Shown here in pieces: positions 34,628-45,904 of a DNA stretch of 64,000 nucleotides. A program made the position numbers and the translations under genes. Position 1 is the stretch's first letter. Each line of letters starts with the position of its first letter. The DNA lies in contig OY997642.1 in assembly GCA_963921795.1 (NCBI GenBank), positions 45,686,885-45,750,884 of the forward strand, written 5' to 3'. This stretch comes from Nannobrachium achirus (Eukaryota; Chordata; Actinopteri; Myctophiformes; Myctophidae). The notes under the pieces were generated by a model. That model searched no databases, had not been told where the DNA came from, and saw only the letters and a list, made by a program, of their open reading frames with translations.

Positions 34628-34770
34628 CAGCAGTTCTCAAAGTGAGGTTCGGGGGACCCCCAAGGAGCCTTGTGGGGATTCCAGGCGGTCCCCATCTAAA
34701 TCAGTTTAACCACAGTTCAAAAAGGAAAATAGACGATCTACTGGTACAAGCTCACGGCGCGCCGTGATGC
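34628..34770. mobile_element. hAT fragment with degenerate hairpin
   Basis: CAGCAGTTCTCAAAGTGAGG resembles the CAGTGGTTCTCAAAGTGGGG terminus of the hAT at 37200. A degenerate hairpin arm (GAAAATAGACGATCTACTGG) follows, and the rest is missing. Confidence 0.55.
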
Positions 34771-35091
34771 TTATCTGTACTTTTGCCAACACACAGATTT
34801 TGCAGTCTGTCTCTCATATAACTCCAAGGTGTGCAGAACCAAATTCGGACGGACCAACGGTTTCCAAGACCCAGAGAATCTGTGGGCCCACAGGTCTGAG
34901 ATGCAGACATTCTCAGTGTGTTCAGGAGATTGTATGCATCGGAACCCCCTGATTGGTCAACCTAAATCGCTGATTTCACAGATTGGCGGAGTGTCACGTC
35001 ACGTTTGAGCAGCTAAGCCGGTAGTCCCTGACCCGACCCGACGGCCGGCCTAACTGATTGGCTGAGCTTCGCATAACAGTAGCATTTCGTC
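34771..35091. other. No recognised feature
   Basis: Nothing identified. Confidence 0.45.
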
Positions 35092-35150
35092 ACTGTCGGG
35101 CAGAAACCTTGTACTGTATTTCCAGGTTTCAAATTTGTATGTTCTTTTCT
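35092..35150. mobile_element. MITE-M left-end fragment
   Basis: TCGTCACTGTCGGGCAGAAA then GGTTTCAAATTTGTATGTTC matches the MITE-M end seen at 1133 and 26621. The rest of the element is gone. Confidence 0.7.
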
Positions 35151-35219
35151 ATATATAAATAGATGGAAAGTATATTCCAGTGGATTCCTCGCATCAGTGC
35201 AACCACACTTGCAATTTCC

Positions 35220-35687
35220 CAGTATTGTACCTTTCTAATTCATAGTTCATAATGTAGTGGAGTGAGTCAAAAGTACAATTGATTTGTCTTTGAATTGTAG
35301 TGGAGTGAAAGTAATAAGTAACCCAAAATACAGTTTACAGTTTAGAGTTTAGGCATTTAGCAGACGCTTTTAATCCAAAGTGACTTACAATAAGCAGATA
35401 AAAACATCACAATAATAAACAAGATAATATGTCAGTACATCAACAGCAATATAGCAAATGCAAATGGATATCTATCTAGAAAAAAAACTATATAATCAAA
35501 GTTCTAAAAACCTAAAAAACAAATGCTAACTAGCTTCATGTATGGTCATTGATTTTTCTGTAGTGCTAAGGGTTTAGGTGGAGTCTGAAAAGGTGAGTCT
35601 TCAGTCCACGGCGAATACAAATACTCAACATTAAGTACAGATACTCAACAACAACATACTACTGTATACTCCTTTGTCCACCACTTG
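35220..35687 (-). mobile_element. CAGTGGTGG-type repeat interrupted by a TTTAGCAG repeat
   Basis: The right edge is TTTGTCCACCACTTG, the complement of a CAAGTGGTGGACAAA end. Words such as GTAGTGGAGTGA belong to the same repeat. It is interrupted from about 35345 by the dispersed repeat TTTAGGCATTTAGCAGACGC through AATATGTCAGTACATCAACA, which also occurs at 56640. Confidence 0.55.
35345..35480. repeat. Dispersed TTTAGCAGACGC repeat, copy 1
   Basis: Carries TTTAGCAGACGCTTTTAATC and AAAGTGACTTACAATAAGCA, a motif known to be very common in teleost genomes, then CAAGATAATATGTCAGTACA shared with the copy at 56640. Confidence 0.75.
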
Positions 35688-35961
35688 AATGTCTACCAGC
35701 AATTCCCCACAGATATGCATACAGTATGTTGCACTGAAAGACACATTGTCATTTTGGGCAAGGAGATGAGGTTGACAGTGCTTTCATTACGTTCGTTGGG
35801 TTTTGCCATTCGTTACGTGGAAGGGTACAGGGGAGAGAATGACACACGGACCTATTGTGATTTATTCCTTTCATTAAGATGTTCAATCTCCCAGATCAAT
35901 CACGTGCACTGCATGGTGATTTGAACACGTCAGGTAACGCTAGGTTACATTATACATACAA
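35688..35961. other. No recognised feature
   Basis: Nothing identified. Confidence 0.45.
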
Positions 35962-36195
35962 TATCATCACTGTCGGGTGGAAACCATGTACTTTTCAGGA
36001 AATGGAAAAAAGGAACCTGTGTTCCAATGGATTCAAAGCGGTTATTATGTAGTCACAAGCTCCAGTTAAATATTTTCATTGGTACAATATTTCAAATCCC
36101 ACACACACTTATTCATTTTCCCTTTCACTTTCAAAATGTTTGCAGAGAAAGTAGACGATTTACTGTAGCTTGGCTTTTTTGGTTGCTTTTGTGCG
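35962..36195. mobile_element. Strongly decayed MITE-M
   Basis: ATCATCACTGTCGGGTGGAA at the left, AGAGAAAGTAGACGATTTAC in the hairpin position and TTTTGTGCGATGTCAAAG in the right half match MITE-M order, but the hairpin is destroyed. Confidence 0.5.
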
Positions 36196-36257
36196 ATGTC
36201 AAAGTAGGGCATGAATGTGCGGGGGAAAAAGAATGAGATTTCCGTCTCATTCTTTCT

Positions 36258-36647
36258 CAATTATTTTGGGGGGTCTCCAGAAGATAAAAGTCTGGGTTTC
36301 CGAGGCTACCAGAAGATTAACTTAATGTGCAACAATGTTTTGTCACTCAACGGTAAACACACAAACATAAAGTTTAAGTGTATAAAGGTTATATGCACAT
36401 TTCTGAAGTTACAATTGAAGGACTTTTTAATACCTCTAAAATGACAAATTAAACATTGGACAAATTGTCAAAGATTAGAGGCAGAAATTGTGAAAATAGC
36501 AGATCTACATGCTCACAAAGCCTCGCAAATAGAAGCGTGTTATACAAAATGTAATGCCTCAACTCTTAGTGCTCGTCAGGATGGGGGGTCCCCAGTTAAA
36601 ATATGATTATTTTGTGGGTCGCGGCCTGAAAAGGTTGAGAACCACTG
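36258..36647. mobile_element. hAT, family C, truncated copy 2
   Basis: The right edge AAAAGGTTGAGAACCACTG is the terminus of the hAT at 48259 in opposite orientation. The interior follows that element (GGGGGGTC, ACTTTTTAATACCTCTAAAA, AATTGTCAAAGATTAGAGGC). The other terminus is lost near 36258. One hairpin arm, GAAAATAGCAGATCTACATG, remains at 36493. Confidence 0.7.
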
Positions 36648-36765
36648 GTGTAATGTACTGGCCTCCAAGTAGGATAGTGGCTACTACTGTACTAAGCACT
36701 CTGACAATGGATGCAACGCATTCCCTTCATAACGGAATAACATCAGCTAGACTGGTCTACCAAAG

Positions 36766-37120
36766 CAGTGGTGGAAAAAGTACCCATATTTTACTTAAGT
36801 AAAAGTATCAATACTGCAATGTAGAAATACTCTGTTAGGGTGCCCTCAGTCACACCAAAGTACCTATGAGAGTGGAATCCGCGTTCCGCCAATGCATTTC
36901 AATGAGAGTGAAGCGGTTTCATGCCAGCAGAGGATTTCTGCAAAAAACGCTCCCTTCTCATTGAAATGCATTGGCGGAACGCGGATTCCACTCTCATAGG
37001 TATTTTGGTGTGAGGGCACCCTTACAAGAAGAAGTACGGAATTCAAAATCTACTCGAGTAAAAGTACAAAAGTATTGGCATCAGTAAGTACTTAAAGTAC
37101 CAAAAGTAGAAAGTACTCAT
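36766..37120. mobile_element. CAGTGGTGG-ended repeat interrupted by a MITE
   Basis: Starts CAGTGGTGGAAAAAGTACCC and resumes after the nested MITE with ACAAGAAGAAGTACGGAATT and CTCGAGTAAAAGTACAAAAG. Joining the two sides leaves one TTA and gives continuous AATACTCTG-TTA-CAAGAAG, a pre-insertion arrangement. Confidence 0.7.
36838..37021. mobile_element. PIF/Harbinger-type MITE
   Basis: 184-bp foldback. The left arm GGGTGCCCTCAGTCACACCA returns as GGTGTGAGGGCACCC, with arms of about 70 bp. A TTA duplication lies at 36835-36837 and 37022-37024. TIRs starting GGG and a TTA target are the known Harbinger signature. Confidence 0.85.
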
Positions 37121-37199
37121 TATGAAGAAAGTTTTCAAATGAATAAAATGTATAAAAATCTTTTGAAAATAGCAGATGTACAAGGTCTGTGGCCTAATG

Positions 37200-37548
37200 C
37201 AGTGGTTCTCAAAGTGGGGTCTGGGGACCCCCAGGGGTCCTTGAGGGAGTTCCAAGGGGTCCCCAGCTAAATGGACCCTTATTGGGTATATAACTCAGAG
37301 AGTGTACAAATGGAACCAAATGGACCCGTCCATTATGAATTGGGGTCCCAGTGATAGAAAGGCCATTAAATGTGGGTCCGTAGCCTGTAATACATGTCAA
37401 ACTAGGGGTCCTTGATGGTTGAGAATCACTGCTATAGCTGTAAATCTTCTTGTATGGGGGTCCTGACCTTGGCATTTCAAATGGTAGTCCGAAGGCTAAT
37501 ACGTGTCAATTTGGGGGTCCTTGACATGAAAAAGTTTGAGAACCTCTG
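37200..37548. mobile_element. Non-autonomous hAT, family E
   Basis: Left CAGTGGTTCTCAAAGTGGGG, right AAAAAGTTTGAGAACCTCTG. A perfect 8-bp duplication, GCCTAATG, lies at 37192-37199 and 37549-37556. Several GGGGTCC segments repeat inside. A hairpin arm (GAAAATAGCAGATGTACAAG) lies just outside at 37164-37183. Confidence 0.93.
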
Positions 37549-37556
37549 GCCTAATG

Positions 37557-38547
37557 CATTATCAAACTGAGAATCGTTGATTTTGTCAGTCTGAGCACAA
37601 ACGCAGTGACGGCAAAACATCAGATAAGTGCTGGCTGGTCATCTCACAGTGGCCAGTTTGCTAATGTCCATGAAAAAGATTTCCCTGCTTGTTGTGAAAT
37701 TCCATCCTCTCCAATTTCTCTTCAAGTCTGACGGTGCGTTTCGGCCGTTAGATCCTCTAATGGACAATATCATATTCCATGATTAACAGCACGATACATT
37801 TCAGTCACTCGTCACAGCTCAACAATAACAGGGTGATAATAACAAAAGGCTCAGATTACCTTCCAAACTAACTGCAAATGTAGGCAGGTAGAGGGTGCTG
37901 CGCATACATCATGAAACGCAGCTCAGAGAAAGATATCTCCGTTGATGTCTCACCTCCGCTTTACAGTATCTAATGTGAAATGAGGGAATTCAAGGGAAGC
38001 TGTGTAATGGTCATAAAAAGCTCAGAGCCGGTCCCCCCTGCAATTTCACGGCTCTGGCTCTTGCATAAAGTTTGAGGTGACAGTGTATATACACGAACAT
38101 CAATGTCATTCTTTTCCCTCTTCATTATAATTAATAGCGTGTCTCTGTGGCTCAAAGATGGCGAGAACGTGTGAAAGAGCAAAGGAAGCAAGTTGAAGCC
38201 AGGTCGACTGTAATCTGACATTGATGTACAACAAAAATGGAAAGTCCTTTTTCACCTTCCCTTTGTTCCAGTGCATAGGAAGTGGTGTGTGAAGGGGTGT
38301 AATTAATGGACCTACATATAGCTCTGGCTTCCTTAATGACAATCTACTACATGTTAGAAGGCAGAAGTCCTTCTTTTTATTGCTGTCTGTGGGAGGGCTG
38401 GAAACATCATGTCTCGATAGAGCTCTGACAGGCAATTCCACATTTTGAGGTGGTAAATGAAGCAGAATGCGTCAATGAGGATTCACCTGGGAGACCAGAA
38501 TGCAGAGTGCACCGTCCGCAAGGTCCACTGGCAGGCGAGCGCCAACT
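37557..38547. other. No recognised gene
   Basis: About 1 kb of unique-looking sequence without transposon ends or microsatellites. Confidence 0.5.
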
Positions 38548-38689
38548 GATGGGATCAGGGGTGTCGCACCAAATTCTGGGCCCTGGGTACAAGGATTGAC
38601 TGCGGGGCCCCCCATGAATGTTCTTCATAGGGGGAGTTGGTTTAACCCATTTAGACTGGGAACCCATTATTTTGTGCTTTAACTATTGA

Positions 38690-38768
38690 AAAATAGCAGA
38701 TATACAAGCTCACAGCGCGGCACCGAGTGCTGCGCTTGCAAGCATGTACCGGTAGATCTGCTTTTTTG
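38690..38768. repeat. Hairpin module, imperfect right arm
   Basis: AAAAATAGCAGATATACAAG on the left; the right arm has an insertion (CATGTACCGGTAGATCTGC) that weakens pairing. The apex GCGCGGCACCGAGTGCTGCG is still paired. Confidence 0.8.
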
Positions 38769-38939
38769 TCTTTTTTTTTTAATGGTGAACATTTGCGCAA
38801 GTCTTTGAATATTTCAAATTGCCATCTTAAAATATTTCGTTCCAGTTCCAGGGACCCTCCCCAGAAGAAAAATTTGATGTTCGCTTAAAAAATACATAGG
38901 CCTATATTCAAAGATTTGCACACATTTTCACGACTTTTC

Positions 38940-39012
38940 AAAAATAGCAGATCTACAAGCTCGCAGCGCGGCACTCGGTGCCGCGCTGTGAGCTTGTAAA
39001 TCTGCTATTTTT
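38940..39012. repeat. Hairpin module
   Basis: AAAAATAGCAGATCTACAAG / CTTGTAAATCTGCTATTTTT with apex GCAGCGCGGCACTCGGTGCC. Nearly perfect 73-bp palindrome. Confidence 0.92.
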
Positions 39013-39111
39013 CAATAGCTAAAGTATAAAATAATTATGGACCCTCCACCTTGGGCCCTGGTAACTCAGTCTCACTCCCACCCACCCCCCTGTGACGCCC
39101 CTGGAAGGGAA

Positions 39112-40690
39112 TGCCGGGAGCCCTGTCTTTCGTGACTTACCCTTGGGCCGAGTCACTAATGTAGCCAACTTCTAATTGCCTGTTTTAAACGCGGTAAGTG
39201 AAGCTGGCATGACAAATCACATCAAAACAAGTCTGTAGGCCTGGCACTCAGTTAATTTGCGAGGGCCCAGAGATGCGTCCTCTGCCAGGAAGAGCTGATG
39301 CTTAATGAGTCACATTTCCCAGGTAGCAGCTAGCAGATGATGTATTTTACTGCACACTGTGAATAGTTTAGCTATAGACGGACAGAACGCCACTCTCTGC
39401 CTCATTTGAATTGAAACCTGGACTGACTCAGACAGCCATATGAAGGTGTGACAGGGGAGTGCAATAACAAAAGGATAATCCTGGCGTCTTTTTTGAGCGG
39501 TGCTAACCGCTCCTACATCTGGCTTTGTCTGTTTGTACGGTATGTACAGTACGTATGAATGTCCCATACATTGGCTCATTGGCCAACCTTCGCGGGGACG
39601 CTTAATACTTATGCTGCCGTTGACACGTCAGCTCGTCAATGAAAGAGTTAACTACATGGTGCCGTTGACGGGGCAGCTCGTCAAACTTATTGTAAATACA
39701 GTAAAACTGTACGTCTGGTCTGTCCATTGTGCAACGGTAATGTCCGCGATTTGTTTACAACGCATGTTGGGCGTGCACGCGAAGTGAAGCTCCTCCATAG
39801 AAATCCATTGATCTTGCAATATTTTGAATTTTGATCCCAAGGCTGGCATGTTTAGAGCTAAATTTGCTCTCGCATGGGGGCTGCCATGACACTCTCTCGT
39901 CTACACACGGCTCGGGACTAGATAGGTGGCAAAGTTGAAAAAAAGTCAAGTGCGAAAAATCTGCAAATTCTGCAAAATCTGCAAATTCCCGCCCGGGCCC
40001 TTCAAAAGTGTTAATGAAATTAAAAAGCACCACTCGCTTCACACTGGGTGTGATTTTTTTATATTCACCATCACAATATGTCACTGTAGCAGCACATGGT
40101 TTCTATTTGAGGTAAAGTTCTTAAACATTTCCTTGTTTTCAATTAGCCTTTCAGCCAAGACAAAACGCAGACAAAGATAATAATCTTTGCTCCATCTATC
40201 TGTCCAAAAATACGTTTGTTTTTTTTGGCACCACCACCACACATCAATTTCCACAATATGCTTATCTCAATCCCACAAAGGTCCTTATTGTTCTTTCAGT
40301 AATCCTCCATATCTGCAATATGACTCAGACCCAGCTCTCCCTCCCCTGGCCAACACGACTCCATTCGCAGTGCACCCGCATTATCCATGAACAGGAACCA
40401 CACGTCATCTCTCTTCTCTGAGAGACAATGCAGGCCAAAATGACACCTCATCTGCCAAACACATGATGAAATGCCCAGCTGTGGGTTTAATATTGCTCGC
40501 TGGCGCACACAATTCAAAGGGGCCAGTTAAACATATAATGAAACTCATTGTCGTAATGACAAACATGTCACGCATGGAAGCTGCTGCTGTATGGATATTC
40601 CTCGTAGAGTGAGTACATTTGTCATTATAGGCTAGTATCCACCATTAGCAGATAATGAAGAAAGTAAACAACAGATAAATTAACCAATGT
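39112..40690. other. No recognised gene; local direct repeat
   Basis: Contains the spaced direct repeat GCCGTTGAC..CAGCTCGTCAA at 39616-39639 and 39661-39684 and a run of CTGCAAATT-like units at 39960-39990. The 39590-39990 block may be part of an unrecognised repeat. The rest is unique-looking. Confidence 0.45.
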
Positions 40691-40696
40691 TTTGAC

Positions 40697-41034
40697 TAAG
40701 GCTGCAACTACTTACAGTATATCTTTTTGCGAATATTCTATCGATTACTTTTCAGATTAATAATATGAGAATGAGTACAATTTTGTTTTTTCAATTCTTC
40801 TTAAAAGTTTGTACATTAACAAATTGATTATCCACTTGTCGCACAACAGTGTTTGTGAGCTCGTAGATGTGAAACTTTCACTATTCTTTGACGTTTTTGA
40901 AATCTTGAAAATGTTCACCAAGAACTACACGCCCCAACATAAAGATAGTTTATTAATTAACCATTTTGATTAAATTACCAATTTCTTCATAATCAAATAA
41001 ATAGATTAGTTTGATTAAACTGTCGCACCCCTTA
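40697..41034. mobile_element. TAAGG-ended DNA transposon-like repeat
   Basis: Left TAAGGCTGCAACTACT and right ACTGTCGCACCCCTTA are inverted at their ends. Flanks GTTTTGAC and GTTTGACA are similar apart from a one-base indel. It contains ATCGATTA/TTAATC words and a half hairpin arm (TTTGTGAGCTCGTAGATGTG, from 40853). Confidence 0.55.
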
Positions 41035-41040
41035 GTTTGA

Positions 41041-43517
41041 CATCAAATATGAGCAACACAAACCCAGCGGGGGGCTGACAGCTGCCCTGCGTGTTATTCC
41101 TGAACAATCGCCAGACACACCGCTCCAAAGTCTGTGTGAAACCAATTGAAATTAATCCATCCGGAATGCATGCATAGCCGAGGGTTGGGGCGCTAGCGGG
41201 GGTCACCTCTAACCTTTACGGTAAGAGGAATGCGGTCGTTTTGAAAGAAGGACGGTGGCGGGCCCTAATCCAAGACCTTGGAGAGCTGTGACATTCCTGT
41301 ACTAGCGGGGGCACTCTTTTTCTGCACAGCCAGAGGATCTCCCAGCTACTATTTTGGACATCTCATTGGTCCCCAAGGCCCCCCTTACCCCCTGGCTCTA
41401 TCTCCATCCCAGGCAACTGCACACTGTGTGCCCAGCCACAAAATACTCTGTCCGCCTTTAATTACTGTCTGGAAGTACTCCGGTCAAAGGTCACACATTC
41501 CACGGGGGGAACTGCATAAGTGTGGGTATATATGCGTTTGTGTGCGTGCGTGCGTGAGTGTGTAAGTGTGTGTAGCATATTCAAGTGTGTGTACAGTGGG
41601 TCTTTGTGTGGGGATTATGTCCTGTATGACTTTTGTGTGAAAGTGTGTGCTTCTTTTCGTCCGTGCTGTGTAACACATCTTGGAGGTGTGTGTGCGTATG
41701 CGCGCACGCGTGCGTGTCTGTGTGTGTGGCGGAGGGGGGTCATCTTAATAATAAAACTGCTGAATTCCACAGAACTCTACTTTCTCCCTCATGAGGTAGG
41801 AGGACGATTCACATGAGTCGTTTCAACACACAAGTGAGGTACGGCACTGCAATTGCGTTTTGAATTAAATTAAATTAAATTAATTGGACACATTTACATT
41901 TACTATAATGTCCAACCCAAGAAGCATTTTCTCTGCAGCTGAAGCCCTTTGCTGACCCCTAATCCTAACCCTTCCCGGTGAAAAGACACAAGATCCTCTG
42001 GCTGCACTGAAGGACCAAACAGCTGTCAGCAAGCGCTGCTCATTTGAACTCCTATCTACGAGAGCAAAAAGGTTAAGAAACCATGTTCACATGGAAGTAG
42101 AGCCCACAGTCATAAAGTGGAAAAACATCTCTATAAATTAGGTTAGCGTAGTCTATTTGTGTAATGATAAAAGACAGAAGAGTGATATAAAAAAGAACAA
42201 GGTTATAATTAAACTCCCCAGATGAAAAACCTAGATAAACAAAATCCACAGGGAAACCGGTTACTAATTTGTGTTAGTTAGATAAATAAAATAAACCCAA
42301 GGGGCCTGGAAAAACACTTCAACTCGGAACAGATGAGAGGCAAAGACTGGAGGAACTCGGTTGAAAACATTCCCATAAATGTGTCATACATCACCACTGC
42401 ATACTGCTTCGACAAGGGCCACCTTTTCATCTACAAAGTAAAAACAAAAGGGGTGCTGCCTGGCGGAGGCATGAATAAATCCCAATACCCAGCTTCATTT
42501 TAATTTGATTACCAAGAAGCTTTGAATAAGGGGCGAAGGGAAAAAAAGGAACAGGCATCTGTTTAAGGTAATTGGCTTTGCTGCTGTCCATTGTTATACT
42601 GTTCCCTATCCTGGTGTGTTGCTTTTCGCAATCATAAAATTCACACGTTACTCCAGGTAATGGTATTTTCATGTCTGCTGACAGCAGGAAGTGTGTGTGT
42701 GCGTGCGTGCGTGCGTGCGTGCGTGCGTGTGCGTGTTTGTGTGTGGGAGGGGGGAGGCCGCATTCGAATACGTTTTAGCAGAGATTTAGCTGTTGTGCCT
42801 TCAGCACTGTAGCCCAGCGTCATTTTTTTATCGGCTTCTTATTAAACGCTCAGAGTCGACCAATGCAATTCCACACAGGCAGAAATAACATATCGTTGAA
42901 TGCTGATGCACCGCGCTCCCTGCAAACATAATCTAGCGGCTGGCCCTGCAAATAAACTGCTTATCATGGGATCTGTTGACAACACTGTCTCAGACCATTA
43001 AGCAGATCGCATAGATGCTGATTACAAAGGGAGAACAAAAGCATAAAATGCAAAATACTGGCAATGACTAAAGAGCAAGGCCACCATACACAATCAACCC
43101 ATGCAGGGGAAAGCAAAGTATGATGTCACACTTGGACGCTCAAGCGAATATGACCTATATACACATAAAGCATATGAGTTAGACATTTTCATTATAACAG
43201 ACTCTTGCGGGGAGGCGTCCACAACAATCGCATTGATCCTAACCGGTTGGTTATTCGATGCGATATACATACATAAAGCTGCTGAATAATAAATGGCGCA
43301 CTCAAAGTGAAAGCATGTGGGCGTCTATCGATTCGTCCCTCTTACATCTGTCATATGATCCATAGATTATCACAAGATCTGCGCAGATTACCTTACTCTC
43401 GCCACGCTCGCTGGCGACAGAAATGAGCACAGGGGTCTCCATGGAAATTCCATTGATATTTGACCTCCATTGTTCATGAAGTTCCCTTGACCTTGACCAT
43501 GGACTGGAGGCAACATG
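41041..43517. other. No recognised gene
   Basis: About 2.5 kb with only GT/CGTG-rich simple sequence (41525-41730 and 42691-42735). The 42830-43070 part is free of repeats and reads like ordinary unique sequence. No exon identified. Confidence 0.5.
42691..42735. repeat. (GT)n-(GCGT)n microsatellite
   Basis: GT units followed by about seven GCGT units. Confidence 0.95.
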
Positions 43518-43732
43518 ATATCGCCGTTGTCGGGTGGAAACCTTGTATGTCCAAAACCTTCCCTTTTTTTGTTATTTTTTTATTTTGTTGTTTAAAAACG
43601 ATTTAAAATAGTGAAAATATCTGCATTTTCATTAGTTTTGTGCGACAGTCTTGTATGAGGAAGCAGGGCTTTACGAAAAACGTACACATTTGAAACTTGG
43701 AGATACGAGGTTTATGCCGACAGTGACGATAT
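43518..43732. mobile_element. MITE-M, solo copy with lost hairpin
   Basis: Left ATATCGCCGTTGTCGGGTGG, right GCCGACAGTGACGATAT. The centre reads TAGTGAAAATATCTGCATTT TCATTAG: only the outer stem and part of one arm survive. Confidence 0.8.
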
Positions 43733-44079
43733 GTTTCATAAAGAATTTATGGCACGGCTCCCAGTCCCAGGGGTGAACTCTCTAGAAGAGGGTCTGGGTC
43801 TGTCTGAGGGTCTGTCTGTGTGTCTCTCCGCGGCTAATCTTGCCAACCACCGGACCAATCGGCGTCAGATTTCTTGTTCGTGCTGCCAGTAGGCCAAATC
43901 CCGAAATAGTTTTCACATATTTGAATTTTGTTCATATTTTCACATTTCAGGAATTCATATTCTCAGATTCACCGTCCCACCACTTGGGCAAGACTGACAT
44001 CATCATATGATTAAAGGAATGTAAATCCCTACCTTCCTTTAATGTTTTTTTTCCATTCAATGTTTTATAAGTAAAAAAA
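43733..44079. other. No recognised feature
   Basis: Contains GTCTGTCTG-rich sequence at 43790-43830. Nothing else identified. Confidence 0.45.
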
Positions 44080-44205
44080 GGATTTCAATTGAAACAAGCC
44101 ATTTACAGTATGCTTTTTTGGATGTACCCTTTTAGTTGACCTTGTACCAGTGAACTGCATTGTCATGAAACTGTACCTTTTCCTATGCAAACATCTAATA
44201 AAGTC

Positions 44206-44271
<66 letters not shown>
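44080..44271 (+). mobile_element. Retroelement-like 3' end with (TCAA)n tail
   Basis: TTGTACCAGTGAACTGCATT and AAACTGTACCTTTTCCTATG match the complement of 31265-31440. It ends AATAAAGTCTTCAA followed by about 16 TCAA units (44207-44271). Confidence 0.65.
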
Positions 44272-44783
44272 TGAAGTCATCAACATGACATCAGAGATTG
44301 CTAGACCCTGTTTTGTTTACTTGAAGAGTGATAATAGAAATAAGAAAACTGCATTATTTTCTCCATTCCAGTGGAAGGTTAAAAAGTAACAAGAGGCCCC
44401 TGTCAAATCCAATCCAGCAGCAGAAATACCACAACTGTCAGAATAGCACACGTTTCTTTGTGCAGATTCAAACAGCCGAGCGTGGCTTATCTCCCTCCAC
44501 CCCCACTGTGTCGCCTTATCCTCCTGAAGCATCTGTTTCTGAAGCTAGACAGCTTAGGCAGAGCTTAATGGAAAGTCCTGGAGTTGTTGCCATGAGGGCG
44601 AAAAGCAGAAGTGTTGGCTTTAGGGGTTTCTGGAATCAGGGAGTCAGGGAACTCCCATGCGGTGAATGGCAACCACTTGCAACCTGCCGTCCCTATTTTG
44701 GGGAAGTTATAGGCTAAATTCTTCCAAGATTTTCAAAACATACTGTATAGATGTTCCACAAACAAAGGTTTCTAAAACACATA
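44272..44783. other. No recognised feature
   Basis: Unique-looking sequence, nothing identified. Confidence 0.5.
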
Positions 44784-44882
44784 CTGTACACCAGGGTTCC
44801 CCAATTGGTTTTCCCCATGGGCCGAATTATGTCTAGGGTACCAAGCCGAGGGCCACGTTCCTGCTACTCCAGCGACAGTTCA

Positions 44883-45089
44883 GATATTGTCGTTGTCGGG
44901 TGAAAATCATGTACTGTATGTCCAAAACCATTAGTTTAGCATTTATCATTTTAAAAATGATTTAAACTAGTGAAAACGGCTGTTTTCACTAGTTTTGTGA
45001 GGCGGCCTTGAATGAAGAACCAGGGCTTTACTTTGCGAAAGAACGTACAAATTTGGAAATACGAGCTTTCCACCCGACAACGACGATAT
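44883..45089. mobile_element. MITE-M inside hAT B copy 2
   Basis: Left ATATTGTCGTTGTCGGGTGA, right CCACCCGACAACGACGATAT. The central hairpin is reduced to a mini-palindrome at 44966-44993. Confidence 0.82.
44966..44993. repeat. Mini-palindrome replacing the hairpin
   Basis: ACTAGTGAAAAC, GGCT, GTTTTCACTAGT: a perfect 12-bp outer stem with none of the inner arm sequence. It is either a clean deletion of the hairpin core or a state without it. Confidence 0.95.
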
Positions 45090-45205
45090 ACTAGTGTTGT
45101 TGCTGCTCTTATACCACCATTATTACTGGGGTTGGTGGGGGCCTGACAGTAGCACCCCGTGGGCCGCAAATGGCCCGCGGGCCGCCTATTGGGGAGCCCT
45201 GCTGT

Positions 45206-45226
45206 ACACACACACACACACACACA
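45206..45226. repeat. (CA)n microsatellite
   Basis: Short CA tract starting within the hAT target duplication. Confidence 0.9.
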
Positions 45227-45333
45227 AACACCCCAAGGAGTGGGGACTATTCTTCTATTCTACACAAGGCAAAAAAAGCATACAGGCTTATAAATTATAT
45301 ATGTTGTGAGCGTGTAGAACAGCTATTTTTTTT

Positions 45334-45904
45334 AGGTCGCAGTTTAGTATGAAAACGGTCACATCTTGTCTCCGTGTAACGTCTCCGTGTCACGTCTCTG
45401 TGTAAAGCTTGGTTTGACGCTCTGACATCACCCTCTGACATCACTGAGATGTCAAGGGAACCACACTAACAGAATCCCTTTCATGCCCTTATATGGAGAG
45501 CCCTGATGTCATCAATATTAGCCGATATCTAACAGGACTTCATATGGGAATGCCCATATATAGAGGCCACACCGGCCACATACCACACTAACAGAATCCA
45601 TATATGGCCAAGACAGATGGCCAAGACAGACCATATCAGTGTGGCTGGTTCTACAGACAGGGATCTCCATGTATGGGCATAAAAGGGATTGTATGTATGA
45701 TGTCAGATGTCATAGACATCAAAGGACTTTCACATAATAAATAACTGAGTAAGCAAGTTTGGGGTCTCACAGCATATCTCCATATACATGGATCTCCAAA
45801 TGGGTAATTGGTCCGATATACATCACTGGCCAGATGGCCAAGACATGGCGCGACATCGCCCTTTAGGGCGAGGTCGCTTTTCGCCCCGTAGGCGTCTTAC
45901 TGGT
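45334..45904 (+). mobile_element. HINE copy e, 5'-nicked
   Basis: Starts AGGTCGCAGTTTAGTATG, lacking the first TTGCGACCG bases, and is abutted by one hairpin arm (GTGAGCGTGTAGAACAGCTA). The 3' end holds GCGACATCGCCC / GGGCGAGGTCGC, then TAGGCGTCTTACTGG and T. The interior repeats phrases such as CATATATGG and GACATCAC shared with 58673 and 60182. Confidence 0.7.

Larger units (their letters stand above)
38556..39103. mobile_element. Non-autonomous hAT, family F, copy 2 (two hairpins)
   Basis: Termini CAGGGGTGTCGCACCAAATT and GTGACGCCCCTG. Flanks GATGGGAT (38548-38555) and GAAGGGAA (39104-39111) match 6 of 8. Terminal sequences are inverted relative to the copy at 46661. Two hairpins lie at 38690 and 38940. 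Confidence 0.85.
44792..45201. mobile_element. Non-autonomous hAT, family B, copy 2
   Basis: Termini CAGGGTTCCCCAATTGG and TTGGGGAGCCCTG. A perfect 8-bp duplication, CTGTACAC, lies at 44784-44791 and 45202-45209. MITE-M is nested at 44883-45089. Confidence 0.94.
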
